Counted from the first letter of the stretch, positions 17,182 through 26,203 are shown. The stretch: 64,000 bases of DNA from Dyadobacter sp. CY343 (GCF_021390335.1 NZ_JAJUXK010000004.1:372001-436000), one strand, 5' to 3'. Made by a program: numbers and translations. The notes: generated by a model not told the origin, from the sequence alone.

Positions 17182-20100
17182 TTACTCCAATACCTCTACC
17201 CAACCCTTGCAGTGATTACCCTGCGGCGTGTCGACCACATAAAAATAAGTCCCATTTGCGATCCCTTTTCCCCAATCGTTTTTGTAATCAGCAGCCTTGT
17301 AAACCGATTTCCCCCACCGGTTAAAAACTTCCAGCGACGAAGGCGAAACGGGTACAATGAAGAAATCATTCTTACCATCACCATTTGGCGTAATTACATT
17401 GGTTAAGGTAAAAGGCGGGGAAGCGACGACCTTTTTCTCCGTTTTGAGAGGACAACCGGCTGCATTATAGGAAGTTAAAGTAACGACATATTCTCCCGGC
17501 GTTTCATATTGATATTCGCCGATATCCTTATCAGTTACCGTATTTCCCTTACCCAAATTCCACTCAAAACGCTGTGCATTCGCGGTTTTGTTGTTTATCG
17601 AATAGGAAAAAGGCTCGTTGCATGCGCCGCCGGAAGTCACCACTTCGAAGTCAGGCGCGTGCGTTTTATCTACCTTAACAGTTATTTCCCGGATCGGCCG
17701 GCAACCGTCGGCGTAAAGCCCCTCCACGGTGTAAGTCGTCGTTTCTTCGGGTTTGACGGTCACACTTTTACCAATCGTTTCGGGTAACCCTTTTGCCGGA
17801 AACCACTTGTATTCTGGTGCGTCGCCGGCGACTGTGAGCACAACCGAGGCGCCCTGACAAGCTTCGGTATCTGCCATTTCAACAAAATCAGCCTTTTTTT
17901 CAACTAATACTTTCACCTGCTTGGTCACCTTACAGCCGCTCGCATTGCTGATCTCCACGCTGTATTCGGTCGTTTCTTTCACGATTGCGGTCGGATTGGC
18001 AACGGTTGTGCTGCTTAATCCCGTCGCGGGCGACCATTTGTATTCGGTACCTCCTTCCGCGAGTAATTTCACATTAGAATTTTCACAAACCGCAGTATCC
18101 GCAGTCACTTTTGCATTCAGTGTTTCTACAATGATAGTTTTCTCCGCCACATCTATACGCTTGCAGCTCAGCCGGTTGTATGCTTTTAAAGTAACCTTAT
18201 ATTCACCCGGCGTTGCAAATGTATATTCCGCCTGCTCATCTTCCCTCGAAATGGTGTTGCCACTTACCTCCCATATATAATCAATGCCGCCTTCGCTCAT
18301 ATTCACGAAGGTTAGAGCGAGTGGTGCGCAGCCGCGGAGTACATCTTTTTTACTACCAGCATACACGTCAAACTTCGCTTCCAACCGGTCGATATCTATC
18401 TTAAAAGCCGCATTATTGCAGTTGTCGCTATTATTTTCCTCCGACCAGGCTTGCGGGGTTACGGGAAAATGACTGCCGCCGCACGCGCAGGTAGCATGGT
18501 ATATCGTTCCGTTTTTATCAAAGCGGCTGGTACCGCCGTCCACATGATCGCCCTGGATCTGCTCGTCCTTACTTTGACTACCAAAATAAGTCGCATAAAG
18601 CAGCGATTTCATACCCTGTTCGAGAATTGCGATGTAAAAATTGTTTCCATTCGTGCCCGGTTGAATAGCGTCTTCGGTTACCGGCAAACCATTGGTGCTG
18701 CTCAACATATTGCTGTTTGTAGTCCTGTTCACATCTCCACCCCAGCCTGCAATATAAATATTGCCGCATTCGCTGACCAGAAAGGCTGTCGGGGAAATGT
18801 CCGGAGTACCTCGGCCTGAGCCGATAATCGTTGAGAAAACACTTTTCGAGAGTGTGGCATCCAATGCGTGAATGAACTGGCCACTTTTAGCATTTTGGTA
18901 AACGCCCTGACTAACCGGATAATCGCCCGTGGTCAGTCCGTAGAAATACACATTTCCGTTCGCGTCGGTATCGAGCAAATAGGCTCCATCTTCTTTTTCG
19001 GTACCCGCGTAGGTGAGCGCTACCAGCTTGTCCGCGGTATATCTGGCAATAAATGCATCCTCAGTTCCTTTCAGGTTTTTCTGATAAGATCCTGATGTAC
19101 TGGATAATGCGCTGCTTTTTGTAAAACCTGCGACATATACAGTTCCCCCCGGAAGCGATTTCAGAGAATAGGCTGCATCCTCTTTTTCACCACCAATATA
19201 AGTACTCCAAAGCAACGTGGAAAGCCCCGGATCGAGCTTGGAAACGGTTCCATCCTGTGCGCCGAGCATTCGGTTTTGTACCGGATTTTTAAGTGGAAAG
19301 TTGGTCGAACTTGTCGAAGTAACGATCAGTACATTGTCTGTTTCATCTACCACAATCTCACCCCGAAAAGCGTCGCCATAATTCCGGATTGTGAATGATT
19401 CTGAGCTGCTTACGCCATCGTTTCCCGAGCCGCCCAGATAAGTGGATGCAGCAAGTTGCTTTCCGTCTGCACTTAATTTTGAGATGTAAATATCTGCCCC
19501 ATTGTTCAAATCCAGACCTGAAATAGGAACTACCTTATTGCCGCCGCCAAATGCACGCTGAAAAGCAGTTGTCCGCGTGGGGAAGTCTTTGGAAGAAGTT
19601 GTACCAAGAATTAAGAGTTCTTTTCTAGAATTGACTATCAGACTGTTAGGAACTTCCGTATCGTCTCCGCCCAGAAATGTAGCATAAACCAGATCCTTTC
19701 CGTCGGGCGTGAACTTCATGATCGAAACGTCAACCGATCCTTCAAACTTCACCTGAAACGCACCTACCGTAGCCGGAAAGTTTGCGCCGAAAATAGTACC
19801 GCCTGAATACAGGTTACCCTCCGCATCATACGTCGCCGTGTGGCCCCAGTTATCAGAAACCGCGCCGGAATAGGTGGAAAAAATCAGCTCAGGATCAATG
19901 GTCAGAGCCGCGTTTTTCTGGTAGCCTTTTGGTAGAATAAATTGCGCCGTATTTCCCGAAAGCGAGAATGCAGAAGGTACTTCGACTGCCTTATTATTAA
20001 TGTTTTGAAATGAATAGGGCTCTGCTTCCCGAAACTGGCCCACCGAAGTTTTCACGATAATCTGCCGCTCGCTGCTTAACGAAACCTGCTCAGCGCCAAC

Positions 20101-20637
20101 GTATTGCATTCTGATCTGAGAAGGATCTGCATTCGGGCGGACAACAAATTCATATTTCAGTTTTGACCTGTGGATATACACGCGGAGATCAATTCCGGCG
20201 TAGATATTTTCATAAACTACCTCTTCAAAACCCCGCACATTACCTACCCACTTGCTTTCTTCTTTACCCAAAAAATAGCTAAAACTGGTTTGAACCGGAC
20301 TTTTCGGCGTGTGCCTTACGTCGCTCGCGGCATTGTTGAACTTCACTTCCACGCCGTGTGCAGCGATATTGGAGGTAGTCGGATTTTGGCGGGCCGCGGG
20401 GGAAATAACGGGCGTTTTAGCGTGGCGCGCGGCTATCGGAGCGGCATCGTAAAGCACATATACCATCGACTGGCTTTTCAGAAAAAGGAAGCCGCCGGGA
20501 ATTTCGGCGCGGTACAGGATATCCTTTTCCCACTGACCTCGGTTCTCAATGAAATACATACCGCCAGCCCGCGTTTTTCCAGCCATAAAGGCCAGCATCG
20601 AAAGCATTACAAGAGTTAACCGTAAAGTTTTGTGCAT
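17182..20637 (-). CDS. type IX-secreted surface protein: DUF7948, SBBP propeller, PKD and CHU_C domains
   Basis: This 1151-residue surface protein has a signal peptide (MHKTLRLTLVMLSMLAFMAG). The DUF7948 segment (FIENRGQWEKDILYRAEIPG onward, to about 250) is followed by SBBP beta-propeller-type repeats (about 260-760, recurring DLVYATFLGG / QLAASTYLGG / TLLWSTYIGG). A PKD domain (about 790-875), two Ig-like repeats each with a YKW(S/F)PA(T/K)GL core, and a second PKD domain come next. The end is a CHU_C/gliding-motility C-terminal domain (NVITPNGDGKNDFF, LEVFNRWGKSVY, NGTYFYVVDT). That domain is the type B sorting signal of the type IX secretion system. A role in adhesion or gliding is plausible but not shown by sequence. 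Confidence 0.9.
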   Translation of the reverse strand: MHKTLRLTLVMLSMLAFMAGKTRAGGMYFIENRGQWEKDILYRAEIPGGFLFLKSQSMVYVLYDAAPIAARHAKTPVISPAARQNPTTSNIAAHGVEVKFNNAASDVRHTPKSPVQTSFSYFLGKEESKWVGNVRGFEEVVYENIYAGIDLRVYIHRSKLKYEFVVRPNADPSQIRMQYVGAEQVSLSSERQIIVKTSVGQFREAEPYSFQNINNKAVEVPSAFSLSGNTAQFILPKGYQKNAALTIDPELIFSTYSGAVSDNWGHTATYDAEGNLYSGGTIFGANFPATVGAFQVKFEGSVDVSIMKFTPDGKDLVYATFLGGDDTEVPNSLIVNSRKELLILGTTSSKDFPTRTTAFQRAFGGGNKVVPISGLDLNNGADIYISKLSADGKQLAASTYLGGSGNDGVSSSESFTIRNYGDAFRGEIVVDETDNVLIVTSTSSTNFPLKNPVQNRMLGAQDGTVSKLDPGLSTLLWSTYIGGEKEDAAYSLKSLPGGTVYVAGFTKSSALSSTSGSYQKNLKGTEDAFIARYTADKLVALTYAGTEKEDGAYLLDTDANGNVYFYGLTTGDYPVSQGVYQNAKSGQFIHALDATLSKSVFSTIIGSGRGTPDISPTAFLVSECGNIYIAGWGGDVNRTTNSNMLSSTNGLPVTEDAIQPGTNGNNFYIAILEQGMKSLLYATYFGSQSKDEQIQGDHVDGGTSRFDKNGTIYHATCACGGSHFPVTPQAWSEENNSDNCNNAAFKIDIDRLEAKFDVYAGSKKDVLRGCAPLALTFVNMSEGGIDYIWEVSGNTISREDEQAEYTFATPGEYKVTLKAYNRLSCKRIDVAEKTIIVETLNAKVTADTAVCENSNVKLLAEGGTEYKWSPATGLSSTTVANPTAIVKETTEYSVEISNASGCKVTKQVKVLVEKKADFVEMADTEACQGASVVLTVAGDAPEYKWFPAKGLPETIGKSVTVKPEETTTYTVEGLYADGCRPIREITVKVDKTHAPDFEVVTSGGACNEPFSYSINNKTANAQRFEWNLGKGNTVTDKDIGEYQYETPGEYVVTLTSYNAAGCPLKTEKKVVASPPFTLTNVITPNGDGKNDFFIVPVSPSSLEVFNRWGKSVYKAADYKNDWGKGIANGTYFYVVDTPQGNHCKGWVEVLE

Positions 20638-20655
20638 AGAAAAAGTGCTCGTATC

Positions 20656-21276
20656 CTATTTGAACGCAGAAACCGATATGATATTTTCACAAAATTCATA
20701 TTCCTGTTTTACGTTCGAACCGAGCAAAACAAGCTGATTTTGAGTATAATCCGTCACGTGGTCCAGGTACCATTGAATACCCTGGACATCCAGATTGGTA
20801 GTGGGTTCGTCGAGAAAAATAATAGGGACGTCGGACATGAATGCAAGTCCCAGCTTAACGCGCTGTTTCATGCCCGAAGAAAAATGGCGGATTACCTTGT
20901 CTTTCGCGTGGGAAAGCTGCACAATTTCTTCGAAATCCTTAACTGAAAGCTTGTTTTTGAGTGGCTTGAACTTGATATGAAATTCGACCAGCTCGCGTAA
21001 TGTAAACTCTTCGATCAGTTCAAGATAAGGCGCCGCAATGACGAGCTGCCTGTACCAGAGATCGTCTTCAATTTCCTTATTATGAGCGTCGTAATAGCTG
21101 ATTTTGCCTTCCGTGGCGGGTACCATGCCGGTTAGCAGTTGCAGCAAAGTAGACTTGCCGCTTCCATTTGGCCCCACAAAAGTGTAAGTCTGACCTGCCA
21201 AAAGCTCGAAAGTAGCATTGCGGAAAATCCACTCCTTCACAAATTTCTTTCCCAGTTTCTCGACAGATATCCGCAC
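20656..21276 (-). CDS. orphan ABC transporter ATP-binding protein with unusual Q- and H-loops
   Basis: This 206-residue ABC ATPase has Walker A GPNGSGKSTLL, signature FSSGMKQRVKLG and Walker B IIFLDEPTTNLD. Two elements are atypical. The Q-loop region reads VIAAPYLELIEEFTL with no Gln, and the H-loop position reads VLLGSN, with Asn where the switch His normally stands. The start is GTG 21276. No permease is encoded nearby, so its membrane partner is elsewhere or absent. The gene lies 18 bp downstream of the type IX cargo start and 33 bp from the beta-lactamase stop, all on the minus strand. Confidence 0.86.
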   Translation of the reverse strand: MRISVEKLGKKFVKEWIFRNATFELLAGQTYTFVGPNGSGKSTLLQLLTGMVPATEGKISYYDAHNKEIEDDLWYRQLVIAAPYLELIEEFTLRELVEFHIKFKPLKNKLSVKDFEEIVQLSHAKDKVIRHFSSGMKQRVKLGLAFMSDVPIIFLDEPTTNLDVQGIQWYLDHVTDYTQNQLVLLGSNVKQEYEFCENIISVSAFK

Positions 21277-21309
21277 AATTCGAAGTTTTCAGCCTTTTTA
21301 ATAAAAGGA

Positions 21310-22209
21310 TTATTTTGAAGGAAAATGTTCCGCCGCTGCCTTCGCGACCTTTGCAATAACGAGCTCGCGCCTTTCAATATCGGCATTAGAATCGGAGACG
21401 AACACGACAATTGCGAGGTCTTTTCCACCCGGCAATTTCACAATCCCAACATCATTTGTGGCCGCGTAGGTACCTTTTTCGTTCTTGCCAGAAGTGCCGG
21501 TTTTATGCGCGACGATGGTGTTTTCAGGTAATTGAGATTTAATTCGATTAGCGCCTGTCGGTCCTGCAATCATGATTTTCCAAAGATAATCGCTGCTTGC
21601 TTTTGAAAGATTTTTGCCTTTATAAAAGACGGAAAGCAACTGCAGCATCGCCCCCGGCGTACTGAAATTTTTGTATTGAATATCCCAGCCTTTGGTCATT
21701 TCCTCCTCATTTGCTACGATTTCAATGTCTTTGACGCCGAGTTTGTGTACATAATCGTTGACAACTTTGGTACCGCCGGCCAGTTTAAACAGCAGGTCAC
21801 AAGCTATATTGTCGCTTTCTGAAACGGTATAGCTCAGCAGATCAGCTACTGTCAAATCAATATTTCCCTCCGGATATTTATCTTTCATCGGGCTGTGCGT
21901 CTTTGGCAGCAGATCTTCCTTTGTAATACGCACTTTTTGGGTCAATGTAATTTTCCCTTTGTCAACCTGATCAAGGACTGCCATTGCAAGTGGAAATTTG
22001 AAAACGCTCTGCATCGGAAATTTGTGATCGCCATGCTGAATCGTTGTTTTTCCGGTTTTCAAATCCATGATTCCAATTCCTACCGTGCCATTTGCTTCTT
22101 TCGAAATAGTGGCCAGCTCAGCCTTGAATGCATCGTTTTGAGCGAATATGGGTGTGGTAAAAAAAACGCAGCAGATAATCAGCAGGTGGACGAAGATACT
22201 TCGGGTCAT
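21310..22209 (-). CDS. class A beta-lactamase (subclass A2-like)
   Basis: This 299-residue periplasmic serine beta-lactamase has a signal peptide (IFVHLLIICCVFFTTPIFAQ). The motifs are Ser68-Val-Phe-Lys71 (SxxK), Ser132-Asp-Asn134 (SDN), a Glu-rich omega-loop ANEEEMTKGW containing the general-base Glu, and Lys236-Thr-Gly238. The long insertions and the overall pattern (TQKVRITKEDLLPKTHSPM, SESDNIACDLL) resemble the PER/CfxA/CepA branch common in Bacteroidota. It should hydrolyse penicillins and perhaps cephalosporins; the spectrum cannot be read from sequence. No mobile element flanks it, so it looks like a resident chromosomal gene. Confidence 0.93.
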   Translation of the reverse strand: MTRSIFVHLLIICCVFFTTPIFAQNDAFKAELATISKEANGTVGIGIMDLKTGKTTIQHGDHKFPMQSVFKFPLAMAVLDQVDKGKITLTQKVRITKEDLLPKTHSPMKDKYPEGNIDLTVADLLSYTVSESDNIACDLLFKLAGGTKVVNDYVHKLGVKDIEIVANEEEMTKGWDIQYKNFSTPGAMLQLLSVFYKGKNLSKASSDYLWKIMIAGPTGANRIKSQLPENTIVAHKTGTSGKNEKGTYAATNDVGIVKLPGGKDLAIVVFVSDSNADIERRELVIAKVAKAAAEHFPSK

Positions 22210-22229
22210 ATTTGGGCGTAATAGCAGCT

Positions 22230-23435
22230 TTAAATTTTGTCAGATTTTTTATTCTTCTCCTCAATCGTCAGTTTCACCAGCTCAATGCGTGTATCCTGCA
22301 TTGACACAACCTGGAATGAAAATGGCGGGATACTTACTGTTTCGTTCACATCGGGCAAATCGCCGTAAAAATGGATAAGCATACCGGCAAGTGTATCATA
22401 GTCGCCTTCAGGTAATTCCCAGCCGTATTTTTCATTCAGATAATCGAGTTCGTGACGGGCGGAAAGTATGTAATTGTGATCGTCAAGCTGGCGCTCGGTC
22501 CAGTCTTCGGTAGTATCATATTCATCCTGAATTTCCCCAAAAATCTGCTCTACCACATCTTCCACACTGATCAGCCCCGAAGTACCTCCGAATTCGTCCA
22601 CTACCAATGCCAGACTTCTTCTTTCCTCCAAAAACCGCAGCATCAGGTCCCGCGCGGGCATTGCTTCCGGCACGATCATGATCGGCGTGATGATATTACT
22701 GATCTCTTTCGGTTTCTTGAAAAGCGCCAGTGCGTGGCAGTAACCCAATACTTCGTCAACGGATTCTTTATGTACGATAATTTTGGAATGCCCGCTGGAC
22801 AGGAATGCAGTCCGCAGATCTTCAATGCTTGCATTCACATTCACTGCCGAAATCTCGGTCCGCGGAATCATACAATCCCGGATACGCAAATCCTTGAAAT
22901 CCAAAGCATTGATAAACATCCTCTCCTCAATACTGTGATCGTCGAAATCTGGATCGTCGGCTGAGATAATATCGTCCCGCAGGGACGCATTCAGGATATT
23001 TTCTTTCACAAAAGGCTCCACAACCCAATACAGCGGCGTCATTAGCCACTCCCCCAGCCTCACCGGAAAGGCAGTGAGATCAAGAATGCGGGGAAAGCTG
23101 CGGCCGACTTTAACCCAACTCGTATAACATAGCATCCAGATACTTGCGAGGCCGGCGAAAAGTCCGGTTACCAGCAACATTTCCTGAAAGCCAGAATGCA
23201 GCGCCAGGTAAGGATAAATGGTGACGATCGCCATAAAACAGCCGAGCGCCACAGCCAGGAGCCGGATCATGCGCAGGATCCGGCGCCAGTAAAGTGTTTG
23301 GGTAACTTCTTCTATTTTTTCGTGACGGAATGAATATCTGTCCATCGAAATATCCAGCAGCACAGATCTTACCGCACCGAAATAGCCGGCGAGGATGAAG
23401 AAAAACAGGGTCAGGCCAAGTGAAATTGTGTTCAT
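22230..23435 (-). CDS. CNNM/HlyC-CorC family membrane protein with CBS domains
   Basis: This 401-residue inner-membrane protein has an N-terminal membrane region of about three to four helices (up to about residue 150). A CBS pair follows (IRDCMIPRTEISAV; GHSKIIVHKESVDEVLGYCH; VVDEFGGTSGLISVEDVVEQIFGEI). The end is a CorC_HlyC domain (ARHELDYLNEKYGWELPEGDYDTLAGML). Relatives are linked to magnesium or cobalt efflux, and in gliding Bacteroidota GldE belongs to the same family, but the gld neighbours are absent here. Its start overlaps the stop of the small upstream gene (ATGA), indicating translational coupling. Confidence 0.87.
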   Translation of the reverse strand: MNTISLGLTLFFFILAGYFGAVRSVLLDISMDRYSFRHEKIEEVTQTLYWRRILRMIRLLAVALGCFMAIVTIYPYLALHSGFQEMLLVTGLFAGLASIWMLCYTSWVKVGRSFPRILDLTAFPVRLGEWLMTPLYWVVEPFVKENILNASLRDDIISADDPDFDDHSIEERMFINALDFKDLRIRDCMIPRTEISAVNVNASIEDLRTAFLSSGHSKIIVHKESVDEVLGYCHALALFKKPKEISNIITPIMIVPEAMPARDLMLRFLEERRSLALVVDEFGGTSGLISVEDVVEQIFGEIQDEYDTTEDWTERQLDDHNYILSARHELDYLNEKYGWELPEGDYDTLAGMLIHFYGDLPDVNETVSIPPFSFQVVSMQDTRIELVKLTIEEKNKKSDKI

Positions 23436-23671
23436 TTTTTTGCGGTTTTCCGCGGCTGCGGTTTAGTAGCCGGAACCTCCGGTTTGGCCTTCTTGCCCGC
23501 GGCCGCTGCGGCTTTCAATCTGCTGAACTGAAAAAATAGCACGCAAACAATACTCAATAATAAAAGCCAGTAACTTTCAAAAAGTCCGGCCCGGCGGAAT
23601 TCCAATACCCAAACCACAAAAAAGCCGAGTGCCAATGCGAGGAGTATGGTTCTGGAAAGTTTTGAATTCAT
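23432..23671 (-). CDS. small two-helix membrane protein with basic tail
   Basis: This 79-residue protein has two hydrophobic helices (TILLALALGFFVVWVLEF and SYWLLLLSIVCVLFFQFSRL) and an Ala/Lys/Pro-rich basic tail. I do not recognise a family. ATG 23671 was chosen because it opens the first helix. The stop overlaps the start of the CBS membrane protein by four bases (ATGA), so the two are almost certainly co-translated and may act together. Confidence 0.7.
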   Translation of the reverse strand: MNSKLSRTILLALALGFFVVWVLEFRRAGLFESYWLLLLSIVCVLFFQFSRLKAAAAAGKKAKPEVPATKPQPRKTAKK

Positions 23672-23901
23672 TATAAAAAGAAGAAATAGACAATCCGGCA
23701 ACCTGTAAAGCCGCCAGATTCAAAGATACACAGATTGTGCCAAAACGGTTATAAGTTGATAAATGTTCGTTTTAACTCAGAATAAACCGCCTGTTTCTCC
23801 TCCATTTTATGTAAAATACCTAACTTGCGGGTCTTGCTACGCAGTTCCTTTTTTATATCTGAATTGCCAAATCATTTCTTGAAAAAATATTATAAGTTAC
23901 T

Positions 23902-24981
23902 ATGAGCGAAACCACTAAACGCTTTGCAGCCGGTGTTGTCACCGGAGATGGAGTAAGCGAAATCTTCCGTCACGCCAATCAAAACAATTACGCCCTTCCG
24001 GCAGTTAACGTAGTAGGGACCAATTCAGTGAATGCGGTTCTGGAAACTGCGAAATCGGTCAACAGCCCGGTTATCATTCAGTTTTCTAACGGAGGCGCTA
24101 TATTCTACGCAGGAAAAAGCCTTTCAAATGCAAATCAGCAGGCGGCTATTGCAGGAGGTATTTCAGGTGCGATGCACGTACACCAAATGGCTGAGCTTTA
24201 CGGAGTTCCAGTCATTTTACATACCGACCACTGCGCTAAAAAATTGCTTCCATGGATCGACGGATTGCTGGATGCCGGTGAAAAACACTTCGACCAGTAC
24301 GGAAAACCACTTTACAGCTCTCACATGCTGGATCTTTCGGAAGAGCCGCTTGAAGAAAACATCGAGACTTGCGCTAAATATTTCGAAAGAATGGCGAAAA
24401 TCGGCATGACACTTGAAATTGAATTGGGTGTAACCGGTGGAGAAGAAGATGGTGTTGACAACAGCGATGTGGACAGCTCGAAATTATATACCCAGCCTGA
24501 GGAAGTTGCTTACGCTTACGAAGAGCTATCTAAAATTTCACCCAACTTCACGATTGCAGCTGCATTCGGAAATGTGCACGGCGTTTACAAGCCGGGTAAT
24601 GTGAAATTGGAGCCGAAAATTCTTCGTAACTCACAAAATTTCATTCAGGAAAAATTCGCGACTGCCGAGTTGCCGGTTAACTTCGTATTCCACGGAGGAT
24701 CAGGCTCTTCACGTGAAGAAATCCGCGAGGCGATCGAATACGGAGCGATCAAAATGAATATCGATACAGATATGCAATGGTCAACCTGGGAAGGTCTTTT
24801 GAAATACTACAAAGAAAACGAAGGCTTCCTGCAGACACAATTGGGTAATCCAAATGGTCCTGATTCACCAAACAAAAAATACTACGACCCACGTGTATGG
24901 TTACGCAAAGGCGAAGAAAGCATGATCGCACGCCTGAAAGTGGCATTCGAAGATCTGAACTGCATTAATCAGCTGGGATAA
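23902..24981 (+). CDS. fbaA: class II fructose-bisphosphate aldolase
   Basis: This 359-residue zinc-dependent aldolase of the E. coli FbaA (class IIA) length catalyses the cleavage of fructose 1,6-bisphosphate in glycolysis and its reverse. Zinc ligands lie in VILHTDHCAKKLL, followed by the Glu in LEIELGVTGGEEDGVDN. The later His ligands are in GNVHGVYKPGN and FVFHGGSGSS, and the phosphate-binding NMNIDTD-like stretch reads IKMNIDTDMQW. It is monocistronic and ends in a strong intrinsic terminator. The 230-bp leader (23672-23901) shows no perfect promoter. Confidence 0.96.
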   Translation: MSETTKRFAAGVVTGDGVSEIFRHANQNNYALPAVNVVGTNSVNAVLETAKSVNSPVIIQFSNGGAIFYAGKSLSNANQQAAIAGGISGAMHVHQMAELYGVPVILHTDHCAKKLLPWIDGLLDAGEKHFDQYGKPLYSSHMLDLSEEPLEENIETCAKYFERMAKIGMTLEIELGVTGGEEDGVDNSDVDSSKLYTQPEEVAYAYEELSKISPNFTIAAAFGNVHGVYKPGNVKLEPKILRNSQNFIQEKFATAELPVNFVFHGGSGSSREEIREAIEYGAIKMNIDTDMQWSTWEGLLKYYKENEGFLQTQLGNPNGPDSPNKKYYDPRVWLRKGEESMIARLKVAFEDLNCINQLG

Positions 24982-25006
24982 TTCTTTCTCGAATTTATAT
25001 TATTGC

Positions 25007-25038
25007 AAAAAAGCAACCTTCGCGGGTTGCTTTTTTTT
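25007..25038. terminator. bidirectional intrinsic terminator between fbaA and the HxlR gene
   Basis: GCAACC (25013-25018) pairs with GGTTGC (25025-25030) and the stem is flanked by A6 and T8, so a U-tract follows the hairpin on both strands. It serves fbaA rightward and can serve the HxlR gene leftward. Confidence 0.9.
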
Positions 25039-25102
25039 GTTTGAGGTTTTTGCCTTTGGCAGTTTCAATTTTAGTAGAACAGAATCTGGAAGACAAAGCA
25101 TC

Positions 25103-25471
25103 TTACGCCTCCACCATCATCCTTTCCCGGTGCTTTGATCCCCACTCTCGCAATACTTCAATTACCACTTTGAGCGAGTGTCCGTACTCAGTGAGTGAAT
25201 ATTCGACTACGACCGGAATTGAGTCGAAAACGGTGCGTTTTACGAGCTCGTTGCATTCGAGGTCGCGTAATTCTTTGGATAACATTTTGTCTGTAATGCC
25301 CGGTACCTCGCGTGCGATCTGGGAAAAACGTTTGTTCCCAAACATCAATGAGATGATAATCGGCAATTTCCATTTGCCACTCAGCACTTCCAGCGCGTCG
25401 CGCACGGGCAATATGCTTTTGGTGCATTCCCCTAAGGTATGTCCCTCTATGGTTACCTCTCCATTCTTCAT
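25103..25471 (-). CDS. HxlR-family winged-helix regulator
   Basis: This 122-residue MarR-like winged-helix protein of the HxlR family has the pattern VRDALEVLSGKWKLPIIISLMFG, RFSQIAREVPGITDKMLSKELRDLE and VVVEYSLTEYGHSL. A Cys stands just before the DNA-binding domain (GECTKSILP), the position used by redox-sensing family members such as YodB/HypR. It is divergent from a nitroreductase and a FrnE-like protein, the usual setting for a repressor of electrophile or quinone response genes. The intergenic region carries a candidate operator. Confidence 0.9.
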   Translation of the reverse strand: MKNGEVTIEGHTLGECTKSILPVRDALEVLSGKWKLPIIISLMFGNKRFSQIAREVPGITDKMLSKELRDLECNELVKRTVFDSIPVVVEYSLTEYGHSLKVVIEVLREWGSKHRERMMVEA

Positions 25472-25497
25472 GATCTCTGAACTTGTTTAACTATCCT

Positions 25498-25541
25498 TTT
25501 GTATAGTACTTACAAATGTATAGCTTAAATCAATAAGTTTG
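25498..25541. promoter_or_regulatory. candidate HxlR operator and divergent -7 elements
   Basis: TTTGTA (25498-25503) and TACAAA (25511-25516) form a perfect inverted repeat with a 7-nt spacer, and TGTATAG occurs twice nearby. A -7 element TAAGTTTG (25534-25541) faces the nitroreductase, and TACATTTG (25513-25520, minus strand) faces the HxlR gene and overlaps the repeat. The repeat would block both promoters when bound. Confidence 0.5.
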
Positions 25542-25570
25542 CACAGTTATTAATTAAAGCACAACAAAAA

Positions 25571-26203
25571 ATGAGCGATCTCATAGATAAATTGAAATGG
25601 CGTTACGCCGTCAAACGCATGAACGGACAAATTGTACCGGAAGAAAAACTGGATAATATCCTGGAATCAATCAATCTGGCACCTTCGTCTGTGGGCTTGC
25701 AGCCTTATAATGTGTTGGTTATCAAAGAAAAAGCATTAAAAGAAAAGATTCATCAAGCCGCCGCGCCACAACCGCAGGTGCTGGAATCGTCTCACCTGCT
25801 GGTGTTTGCAGCTTGGGAAAAAGTCACACACGAGAACATTTCAGATTACATTAAACTGATCGCAGAAACGCGCGGCATCACTACGGAATCGCTGTCTGCG
25901 TTCCAAAACAGCATTAACGGCGGGATATTGAACAGAAGTGAGGAAGATAATTTCCAGTGGTCTGCTCGCCAGGCGTATATCGGACTTGGACATGCATTGG
26001 TAGCTGCCGCGGTAGAGCAGGTTGACGCCACGCCAATGGAAGGTTTTAACGGGCCGGCTTTGGATGAAATTTTAGGATTGAAGGAAAAAGGATTGCGCAG
26101 CGTCGTGATTGTGACCCTCGGCTACCGCGACCCGGAAAATGATCCGCTGGTAAAAGCGAAAAAGGTCAGAAGGCCTCATGAAGAATTCTTTATTACCTTA
26201 TAG
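25571..26203 (+). CDS. nitroreductase-family NAD(P)H oxidoreductase
   Basis: This 210-residue FMN-dependent oxidoreductase of the nitroreductase family has the N-terminal signature KWRYAVKRMNGQIVPEEKLDNI (FMN phosphate contacts) and APSSVGLQPYNVLVI. The C-terminal part LKEKGLRSVVIVTLGYRDPEND is typical of NfsB/YfkO-like enzymes. It probably reduces quinones, nitroaromatics or similar electrophiles. It is divergent from the HxlR gene, its likely regulator, and is followed 22 bp later by the FrnE-like gene. Confidence 0.92.
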   Translation: MSDLIDKLKWRYAVKRMNGQIVPEEKLDNILESINLAPSSVGLQPYNVLVIKEKALKEKIHQAAAPQPQVLESSHLLVFAAWEKVTHENISDYIKLIAETRGITTESLSAFQNSINGGILNRSEEDNFQWSARQAYIGLGHALVAAAVEQVDATPMEGFNGPALDEILGLKEKGLRSVVIVTLGYRDPENDPLVKAKKVRRPHEEFFITL

